From: Verrucomicrobiota bacterium
Lineage (GTDB): Bacteria; Verrucomicrobiota; Verrucomicrobiia; Limisphaerales; UBA9464
DNA length: 42,615 bases
Direction: 5' to 3'
NCBI GenBank assembly: GCA_947471985.1
Contig: CANIZL010000056.1
Span: 1 to 42,615, forward strand
Below, piece by piece: positions 1-6,544 of the stretch. Position 1 is the stretch's first letter. The number at the start of each line of letters is the position of its first letter. The translations under genes and the position numbers were made by a program. The notes under the pieces were generated by a model. The model did not search any database, had not been told where the DNA came from, and saw nothing but the letters and a program-made list of their open reading frames with translations.

Positions 1-246
1 GCTGATCAGCTTTCGGAAATGGACGATAGCGAAGCGGTATTGATGATTTTTGAACCCGGCTTTTCGACGGCTGAGAAGGTCGACGAACTCGCCGGCCGGG
101 GTGTGGGCTTGGACTTGTTGCGCCAGCGGGTTCTGGACGACTTGGGTGGGGAAATCTCCGTCGATTCCCAGCCCGGCCGCTTCTGTGAATTCCATCTGGT
201 CCTGCCACCGCTGCCGGCAACGGTATCGGCGGACTCGGCGGCATAA
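1..246 (+). CDS. CheA-like histidine kinase, C-terminal fragment
   Basis: Open from the first base in frame 1, so only the last 81 residues are present. They carry the end of a GHKL ATP-binding domain of the CheA type: IFEPGFST (F/G1 region) followed by GRGVGLDLL (G2 box) and the closing strand with PGRFCEFHLVLP. In CheA proteins this order is ATP lid, then G2, then a CheW-like domain. Here the protein stops about 15 residues after the ATPase, so no CheW-like regulatory domain follows, unlike canonical CheA. The next gene is a CheY-like receiver 18 bp downstream, which fits a kinase/regulator pair on one transcript. The N-terminal Hpt, dimerisation and sensor parts are outside the window, so input and exact class are unknown. 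Confidence 0.8.
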   Translation, partial: ADQLSEMDDSEAVLMIFEPGFSTAEKVDELAGRGVGLDLLRQRVLDDLGGEISVDSQPGRFCEFHLVLPPLPATVSADSAA

Positions 247-264
247 CGTCCACCCTGACCAACC

Positions 265-624
265 ATGAAGCTCCTGATCGTCGATGACTCCAACATCATC
301 CGCCGGGCATTGGAACGATCGTTGCAGGACTTTGGCTTCACCGAAATTCACACGGCCCAGAATGGCCGCCAGGCGATGGATCTGTTTGAAATCCACCAAC
401 CGGACGTCGTGACCATGGATATCACCATGCCGGAAATGGACGGCCTGACCTGTGTCCAATTGATGACGCGTCAGCGAACCGGCGTGAAAATTCTGGTCGT
501 TTCGGCGCTGGGCGATCGGCATACCGCGGTGGAGGCGGTCAAGCAGGGGGCGGATGGTTTTTTGCTAAAGCCAATTACCGCGGAGAGTGTTCGGACTTCA
601 CTGATCGAACTGTTTGAGGAATAA
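265..624 (+). CDS. CheY-like single-domain response regulator
   Basis: A 119-residue stand-alone receiver domain with no output domain. The acidic pair D7-D8, the phospho-acceptor D52 (in MDITMPEMDG), the conserved S80 and the K102-P103 switch pair are all present, so it should be phosphorylated and active. The partial kinase upstream is the likely donor. Its stop codon overlaps the start of the next gene (TAATG), which indicates translational coupling to the CheX-like phosphatase candidate. No Shine-Dalgarno sequence is visible before the ATG. Family membership is certain. Whether it drives a flagellar or pilus motor or something else cannot be read from the window, since no motor or receptor genes are here. 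Confidence 0.95.
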   Translation: MKLLIVDDSNIIRRALERSLQDFGFTEIHTAQNGRQAMDLFEIHQPDVVTMDITMPEMDGLTCVQLMTRQRTGVKILVVSALGDRHTAVEAVKQGADGFLLKPITAESVRTSLIELFEE

Positions 625-1076
625 TGAACGAGCAGGACATTCAACTCTTCGTGGGCTTGGTAACCAATTACTTCAAGACCACAACGGGCATTGGCGGACA
701 GATCGGGACTCCGTATCTGAGCAACGCCCGTGACTTGGAGTTACTGGACTACTCGGCCGCCATCGGCATCTCCGGAAACCAGAAGGGCGTCATCTATTTC
801 ACCGCCAGCCGGGCCTTGGCTCGAAAGCTGGTCCGCCTCTCAGGCGAATCGCAGGCCCACGACGAGCTCTGCGCCGACATGGTGGGCGAGGTGGCCAATA
901 CCATTTCCGGAAACGCCCGCGAGCGGATGGGCGCGGGGTTCATGATCTCCGTTCCGCTGGTGATCACCGGCCGGCCGGATAACCTCCGCCTCCCCACCCG
1001 GTTGCCCGTCGTTGTTTTGCCCGTAAAATGGTCCGAAGAACGGGCTTTTGTGGTCATTTGCCTCGCCCTGAACTAA
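624..1076 (+). CDS. CheX-like chemotaxis phosphatase
   Basis: A 150-residue protein of the CheC/CheX fold. The family's active-site pattern E-x-x-N is visible at E89 and N92 inside DMVGEVANTISGNA, and the end of the protein, with VVVLPVKWSEE, is typical of CheX. In known systems CheX dephosphorylates CheY-P as a dimer. Its position immediately after the receiver, with a one-base overlap of stop and start, makes that receiver the likely substrate. The Asn and Glu needed for catalysis are both present, in contrast to the following paralogue. The specific substrate is inferred from position only. Confidence 0.85.
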   Translation: MNEQDIQLFVGLVTNYFKTTTGIGGQIGTPYLSNARDLELLDYSAAIGISGNQKGVIYFTASRALARKLVRLSGESQAHDELCADMVGEVANTISGNARERMGAGFMISVPLVITGRPDNLRLPTRLPVVVLPVKWSEERAFVVICLALN

Positions 1077-1099
1077 GTCGGTCACTTTTACCCGCCACC

Positions 1100-1558
1100 A
1101 TGATCGCCACTCTGAATGAAACGGAACTCCAGGTCTTCATCGATCTGAGTCTGGGTTACTTTTCCACCGTCACCGGCACGCCGGCCCTGTCCAGCGAGCC
1201 GCGGATTGAATTTGCCCAGCCTTCGTTCGCCGATTTCACGGGCGTGGTGAAACTTGGCGGCATTGCGGACGGATGTGTCTATCTGACCCTCGGACGCGAA
1301 TTCCTCGAGGAATTGCTGACGCGTCTCGGGGAAAAGGACCATTCGACCGAAAACTGCCTGGATTTCGCGGGCGAAATCACCAGCACGATCGCCAGCAATG
1401 CCCGCACTCACTTTGGTCATCACCTGACGATTTCCGTGCCCAGCCCCTGTGATCGGGCGGCTGCCGGCAATCTGCCTCTGGCGCCGACCCGCTTCGTTCT
1501 GCCGCTGGTTTGGAACAACCATACGGCCGACCTGGTCATCGCCCTGAATCAGGACTGA
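1100..1558 (+). CDS. CheX-like paralogue with altered active site
   Basis: A 152-residue homologue of the preceding CheX-like protein. The shared pattern runs from an N-terminal helix around YFSTVTGTPA to CLDFAGEITSTIASNAR and LPLVWNNHTADLVIALN. I chose ATG 1100 because the N-terminus then aligns with the paralogue; the frame is open further upstream to 1028, inside the previous gene. At the catalytic pattern it has E92 but S95 where active CheX has Asn, so phosphatase activity may be weakened or lost and the protein may act as a partner or binding subunit. It lies 23 bp after its paralogue, suggesting tandem duplication. Confidence 0.8.
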   Translation: MIATLNETELQVFIDLSLGYFSTVTGTPALSSEPRIEFAQPSFADFTGVVKLGGIADGCVYLTLGREFLEELLTRLGEKDHSTENCLDFAGEITSTIASNARTHFGHHLTISVPSPCDRAAAGNLPLAPTRFVLPLVWNNHTADLVIALNQD

Positions 1559-1626
1559 AACACAATTTGCTCGAACCACCTACCGTCGAGTCTGTCACAA
1601 GCACTGTAAATAGTTGGACTATATTA

Positions 1627-2307
1627 ATGAAACCTGAACTCGAAATTGAAGTGCTCAAACGCTCTTCACCGGCCGGAGGTTTGGATTCCGACCTGAGGTT
1701 GTCCCCTCCCGAGTGGCGCTTGTTCACCGCGGTGGATGGACGATCCAGCCTGGCCGAGTTGGCCCGGCGGTTTGAGTTGAGCGGTGAGGCCATTGCCTTG
1801 CTCGCCGAAAAGCTCAAGGCGGCTGGATTGCTGGCCCACGCCGAATACACAACAGCGGAATACCACGAACTGTTTAATTCCACAACCGAACCAGCGGCCC
1901 CGGTCAGCGTACCGAGCAGCTCGGCGGGCGAACCCGGACCGCGGAAATTCACGGCCTCCTTGAAGCGCCGCGTTGCCGGCGGCGCCGCCACGCCCCCACC
2001 CCCGGCGGCGAGCCGCCCCGAAGTCGCGGGTCCCGACCGTGACTCGCGGGCAGCGGCATTGCTCAATCGCCGCGAATCGTTCCACCTCCGTCCCCTGATC
2101 GATTTCATCGTCAGCACGGCCGGCGGGGGCACCAAAGGGCAACTCGCCGTCTACCGGGTATTCTGCAAGGTTCCCAACGAACTGCTGCTAAAGTCACGCA
2201 TTACGTCCCTCAATCTCGTCGGCGACGATTTTGAAATCCAGGATGCGAACCTCAAAACGCGCTTACTGGAGGCGACCCGTTCGGTACTGGGGGTCGAATA
2301 TGTATGA
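1627..2307 (+). CDS. Winged-helix protein with proline/alanine linker, function unknown
   Basis: A 226-residue protein. The frame is open from 1510, but ATG 1627 avoids overlap with the previous gene. Residues about 25-75 read as a winged-helix fold (LSPPEWRLFTAVDGRSSLAE, then ARRFELSGEAIALLAEKL), of the kind seen in DUF4388-related bacterial signalling proteins. A low-complexity Pro/Ala/Gly/Ser linker (about 85-145) joins it to an unrecognised C-terminal domain of about 75 residues that starts near FHLRPLIDFIV and ends LGVEYV. Its last four bases overlap the next start (ATGA), so it is translated together with the dead helicase/nuclease homologue and may be its partner. I do not recognise the C-terminal domain. 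DNA binding is possible but unproven, since such wings can also mediate protein contacts. Confidence 0.65.
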   Translation: MKPELEIEVLKRSSPAGGLDSDLRLSPPEWRLFTAVDGRSSLAELARRFELSGEAIALLAEKLKAAGLLAHAEYTTAEYHELFNSTTEPAAPVSVPSSSAGEPGPRKFTASLKRRVAGGAATPPPPAASRPEVAGPDRDSRAAALLNRRESFHLRPLIDFIVSTAGGGTKGQLAVYRVFCKVPNELLLKSRITSLNLVGDDFEIQDANLKTRLLEATRSVLGVEYV

Positions 2308-5300
2308 GCGAGCCCTTCGATTCCGCCGACGGTTCGCCGGCGGATAGCTGGCGCATCTTGCTGGAAGCAGCTGCGGCTCAGGAGCCGGCGTGGTGGATGC
2401 CTCCCGGGCGGCTGCGCTTGGATTGGACCGAGTTGAGTTCGATCAATGGTCAGGCCAAGCTGGCGGGCCTATTTGGTCCACGCCAAGGCTGCGACTTCCC
2501 CATCGCTCCGGATTCGGAAAACGCCGAAGTAGGCACCGCGTTGGCCCGGCTTCTCGACTTGGTAGCCGAGGGGCGGGCTCGTAAATCGTCCGGCCCGTCG
2601 GGGCTGTGTCTGGGCTTCCCGTATCTTTGGATACCACCGGGCCTGGACGACGGGGCTGAGCAACCGCCGATACTAATACCGTTGGCCTGTCTGCCCGTGG
2701 AGGCGGATCTCAATCCCGCCCAGGGCGTGATTTCGATCAAAGTCCGAGGCAACGCCGACGGGACAGCGGGGGAAGTCCAACCGAACCCGCTGTTGGTTCT
2801 CTGGCTTGAGCAGGTGACCGGGGAATCGCAATCCGGTTGGCTGGCTGAATTGCCGCATGAACCCTGGCGCCTGTTACCGCGACTTTTGGAACGGGTCTCA
2901 GCGGCCCTGAAATTGCCGGAGGACGCGGTTCGATCCGTGACTCCTTTTCGGCCGATTCCGCCCTTGGGCAGCCTGCCCTTCACGGCTGCCATCCTGCCCG
3001 CGGCGATCCTCGGCTACTTCCCCTCCGAGCCGCCCCGGTGGCAGAACGAACTCGGAGACCTGCTGACCGGCGGCGAAGTCAACTGGCCGGCGGGAATCTT
3101 TCTTGGATCCGAATCTGCCGGGGAGCCCGGTGCGGACATTTCTTCCCGCGGCGGCAACGATACCAGCCTGTGGTGGACGGGAAATACCGCGCTTGCGCAG
3201 GCCGCGAGTCATGCCCGAAAGCACGCCTTGAGCGTGGTGACCACGCCCGATCCCGCGGCGGCCGTGGAAGTGACCACTGGCTTGATCGGAGACCACCTAA
3301 GCCGTGGGGAGCGGGTCCTGGTGGTCTCGGCGGTTCCCGAAGATTGTGCCCGAATCGAGGCGGCCCTGCAATCGCTGGGTCTCAGCTCATTGCTGGCCCG
3401 AACGGACGATGCCGGATTCACCGGCGCCTCCCTCCGGGAACACCTGATCAAGCAATTGACACCGATCCCCGCCACCGGGGCGCCGCCACCGGCGGACTCG
3501 GGAACGAATCTCGAGAGGCTGTGGCACGAGCTGAATCATCGCTTGGCGGAAGCGGCTAAAGCTGTCCACGCACCGGGCAGCGACGGACGAAGTTTTCATG
3601 AACTCGCGGGCGAATGGTTTGAATTGGTAGCCGTTGTCCCCCCAGAAAAAGGTGAACCAGTAGAGATTCCTTCCCTCGCCGAATGGGAAGCCCAACAATC
3701 AGTCGTCCAAGGCTTGCTCGCCACCGCGACACGCCTGGACTGGCTCCACTCGCCGTGGCGGGATTCGCTGGCCGTTCGCCCGGAAGTCCTCCGCGCCACA
3801 TCGCTGTCCGAATGGGATCGGGTATTTTTGAGCCTGATGCGCCGGGCGGAACTCGCAGATAAGGCTTTTGAAGGCGGGGATTTTCCCTTCTCTTCGGACG
3901 TTCCGCTAGCGGAACAGGTCACTGCCCGCCAGACCCTTGTGGAGATCCTGCAGCCGTTGGTCGGTTGGGATCGACCGCATTTTTGCGTGCGGGTCGCGAT
4001 GGCTTCTCCGGTGGAAGTAGAAGCTCTGGCCCGCCAGCGGGAGACGCTGACGGCCGCTGCGGAAGACCTCATCGCCCAGCCTTTGGATGCCGACCTTTGG
4101 AGTCGGGTGCTGGATTCCGTGCCGTCCCTGGGCGTGGTAACTCTGGCCCTCCAAACCTTGGAATCGCGGCTCCCCAATGGTCCGACCGGTCCAGCGCCGG
4201 CTAGCAAAGCGGCATTGGCTCAGGTCATGAATCCATTGGGGCTGAAACCGACACCCGAGAACCTCCGCCGGGCCTGGGTATTTTTCCGTGGCTTGTCCCA
4301 TCGGTTGGAGTTGGCGCAAATGGTTACGGCGTGGCTCCACACCGGGCGTGGTCGCGTTTTGGATGACCAGCGGTTGCGTCGCGATTGGGAAGGAACGGGC
4401 GCAATTCTGTCGGCCGTAGAAGCCCTCAACCGCCCCGCCCTGCGTTGTCTACGGGAAGTGACCTTGGACGCCGTCCGGGAGGCGGGTCCGTTGTCCGACT
4501 TCATCGAAGCCCTTCGGCGCAGCACCCGTTCGGCCCAGGTGCTGGCGGATTTCGAGCACGGAGTGACGGCGACCGGACTTTTCGCACCAACCGCCTTTCG
4601 CCATTGGCGCGATGAATGGAATCGGGGCGAATCCCGGGTGAAACAGGCGGCCAACTGGCACGAACACGTGCGTGAACTCCCGGATGCCGCCGGTCTGGTC
4701 AACACACTGGCGGCTCTTCCCGCTCGGTTGGCCACGCATGTGCAATGGCACGTCAACCGCGGCACGGCTCCGGAAATCGCGGCCCTCGCCATTCGCCGCG
4801 CCGCGTGCGCGGGTGAACTGGAGGCGCGTCGCCAGCAGCAACCCATTTTGCGGGAGATCACCGGCAAATCCCTGCAGGCGAGTTACCATGAACTCGCCGA
4901 ACTCTCCCGCCGCCGCCGCCGCCAACTGCTGCTGTCCATCCGGCGTAACTGGTCATTCCGACGCGTTAATCGCACGCCGGATGACTCGGCACCCAATGTC
5001 GCCAACGGCCAGATCCTGACCGAACTCCGACCGATCTGGCTGACCAGCCCGGCCACGGCGTTGGAGCTATTCCAGCAACCGGGCCTGTTCGATGTCCTGG
5101 TGTTCCTCGACGGTTCGCGGTGTCCACTGGCCGAGTCACTCCCGTTAATGACCCGGGCTCGCCGCGTCGTGATCCTCGACACTCCGACCGCTGTGGATGA
5201 AAGCGGCTTGGAAATGATACGCGGCAATCCGTGGGCTGGATGGGAATTGCATGGAAACGGACCCGATTTGCTCCAGGCAGCTCGTAGCGCCGGATGTGCG

Positions 5301-5801
5301 GAGGTGGCTACGGCCTCCGGGGCCGCGACTCCCGAACCGATTACTCGGTTCAATCTTCCCAGTCAGATCCCGTATTCCCGAGTCCACCCCCATCCGGAGC
5401 CCTCCCGAACTCTAGCTGCCATCGGCGCGCTCTGGCGGAACCGGTGCGGAGTCAGCAATGAAATCCATTGGGCCACTCCGGCCGGTGTGGTGGATATCGC
5501 CCTCATTAATGTCACCCATCCCGCGGTCCCGAGGGTGGGATTGCTCGTGGATTTTCCGCACTCCGAAGCGGAGCCTACGGCGGAATGGATGAGCCGATGG
5601 GAAGCCTTGGAGCGCGATGACTGGGTGCTATCGCCGCTTTGGACGCCGGAATTGGTGCAACGCGGCGAAGAACTGCTGGCCACTTTGGCCGCGGAAGCGG
5701 GGATACCGCCGGCCCCGCAGACCTCATCTACGGAGGCCCCGCCGGAGATTTGGACCGATTTCTCCGCCGTTGTACCGACCGCACCCCGCCTGCCGGACTA
5801 G
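2304..5801 (+). CDS. Catalytically degenerate DUF4011-type helicase/nuclease homologue
   Basis: An 1165-residue protein, read as a complete relative of DUF4011/SF1 helicases with a C-terminal Vsr-like nuclease domain. The order of segments matches. Residues about 100-215 resemble DUF4011 (LCLGFPYLWIPPG, ILIPLACLPV). A segment near 295-375 matches the family's helicase motif I region through 'ALARGKRVLFVSEK' (here HLSRGERVLVVSAV). Residues 905-965 match the late helicase motifs, and 1040-1145 the nuclease domain. The catalytic residues are gone: the P-loop position reads T314-V321 (TPDPAAAV), the Walker B position DVLVFLDGSR (930-939), and the family's GDPKQLP position LDTPTAV. In the nuclease part D1064 remains (VVDIAL), but the following acidic motif reads GLLVDF. 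The frame is intact over 3.5 kb, so it is maintained. It is translationally coupled to the winged-helix gene. The homology is by eye and needs a profile search. Confidence 0.6.
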   Translation: MSEPFDSADGSPADSWRILLEAAAAQEPAWWMPPGRLRLDWTELSSINGQAKLAGLFGPRQGCDFPIAPDSENAEVGTALARLLDLVAEGRARKSSGPSGLCLGFPYLWIPPGLDDGAEQPPILIPLACLPVEADLNPAQGVISIKVRGNADGTAGEVQPNPLLVLWLEQVTGESQSGWLAELPHEPWRLLPRLLERVSAALKLPEDAVRSVTPFRPIPPLGSLPFTAAILPAAILGYFPSEPPRWQNELGDLLTGGEVNWPAGIFLGSESAGEPGADISSRGGNDTSLWWTGNTALAQAASHARKHALSVVTTPDPAAAVEVTTGLIGDHLSRGERVLVVSAVPEDCARIEAALQSLGLSSLLARTDDAGFTGASLREHLIKQLTPIPATGAPPPADSGTNLERLWHELNHRLAEAAKAVHAPGSDGRSFHELAGEWFELVAVVPPEKGEPVEIPSLAEWEAQQSVVQGLLATATRLDWLHSPWRDSLAVRPEVLRATSLSEWDRVFLSLMRRAELADKAFEGGDFPFSSDVPLAEQVTARQTLVEILQPLVGWDRPHFCVRVAMASPVEVEALARQRETLTAAAEDLIAQPLDADLWSRVLDSVPSLGVVTLALQTLESRLPNGPTGPAPASKAALAQVMNPLGLKPTPENLRRAWVFFRGLSHRLELAQMVTAWLHTGRGRVLDDQRLRRDWEGTGAILSAVEALNRPALRCLREVTLDAVREAGPLSDFIEALRRSTRSAQVLADFEHGVTATGLFAPTAFRHWRDEWNRGESRVKQAANWHEHVRELPDAAGLVNTLAALPARLATHVQWHVNRGTAPEIAALAIRRAACAGELEARRQQQPILREITGKSLQASYHELAELSRRRRRQLLLSIRRNWSFRRVNRTPDDSAPNVANGQILTELRPIWLTSPATALELFQQPGLFDVLVFLDGSRCPLAESLPLMTRARRVVILDTPTAVDESGLEMIRGNPWAGWELHGNGPDLLQAARSAGCAEVATASGAATPEPITRFNLPSQIPYSRVHPHPEPSRTLAAIGALWRNRCGVSNEIHWATPAGVVDIALINVTHPAVPRVGLLVDFPHSEAEPTAEWMSRWEALERDDWVLSPLWTPELVQRGEELLATLAAEAGIPPAPQTSSTEAPPEIWTDFSAVVPTAPRLPD

Positions 5802-5821
5802 AGTCTGAGAGCGAACCAACT

Positions 5822-5843
5822 CCGGCCGGGCGAGCCCGGCCGG
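5822..5843. terminator. Bidirectional terminator-like hairpin
   Basis: A perfect 9-bp GC stem (CCGGCCGGG / CCCGGCCGG) with a CGAG loop lies between two convergent stop codons, the helicase-like gene on the left and skp on the right. There is no clear T-run on either side, so it may terminate weakly or serve as a 3' stabiliser. Confidence 0.5.
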
Positions 5844-5853
5844 GGTTCAGCAC

Positions 5854-6504
5854 TTACTTCTTCTCCTTCTCTTTGTCTTCAGGCTTGGCTGCACCGGCCC
5901 CGCCTGCACCGGCCCCGCCATCTGCCGGAGCATTGGCGTTGAGCTGCTTGATGACCGCCTCTGTCAGGTCATCGCTACCGCCCAACAAGCTGGTATACAG
6001 CACCACCGGAGTCTGGTCAGGAATCTGCGAAGAGGTGTCCAACACCACCGCATAACTGTTGGCTTTGGAACGTTCCTCCACCACACCCCGAATGTCCCGC
6101 AGAACGGAATCACGGAGGCGTTTCTGCTGGCCGGCCAGGCTCTCGCGGGCGTTCCGATCAAAAGTCTGCAGGCTGGCGTACAGCTCCTGCAGCGCCGCGC
6201 CCTTCTTCTCAAGCTCCTTCTTCCGCTTGTCGCGCTCTTCCTGGCTGACGGCCTGATCATTCGCGGATTCCTGCAGAGTCTTCAGGTCCTCCTGCGCCTT
6301 CTTGAAATCCTCCTGCATACCCTTGCCAACCTTTTCAAATTCACTGGCGCGGGCCTTCAGGGAGTCGTCGGACTGCTTGGTCCGCCAGTACTCCTTGAAA
6401 ACTTTACCAAGGTCCACGACCGCCAGCTTCGTTTGCGCCTGGGCGGCGGTGGTGGTGATGACGAGCGCGGCCGCCGCCATGAGGAAATGTTTCTTCAGAT
6501 TCAT
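5854..6504 (-). CDS. skp: Skp/OmpH-family periplasmic chaperone
   Basis: A 216-residue protein with a signal peptide (MNLKKHFLMAAAALVITTTA, cut near AQA-Q). A short beta part (KLAVVDLGKVF) is followed by a long charged coiled coil (about 45-150) and a returning strand (YAVVLDTSS), the layout of the Skp 'jellyfish' subunit. Skp binds unfolded outer-membrane proteins in the periplasm and hands them to the Bam complex. The gene lies 40 bp downstream of bamA on the same strand, the usual pairing. The last 25 residues are Gly/Ala-rich followed by a Lys/Glu tail, an extension that I do not see in typical Skp. Confidence 0.9.
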   Translation of the reverse strand: MNLKKHFLMAAAALVITTTAAQAQTKLAVVDLGKVFKEYWRTKQSDDSLKARASEFEKVGKGMQEDFKKAQEDLKTLQESANDQAVSQEERDKRKKELEKKGAALQELYASLQTFDRNARESLAGQQKRLRDSVLRDIRGVVEERSKANSYAVVLDTSSQIPDQTPVVLYTSLLGGSDDLTEAVIKQLNANAPADGGAGAGGAGAAKPEDKEKEKK

Positions 6505-6544
6505 GTTTTAACTGATCAACTGTCTTAACAACTGTGCAAAATGG

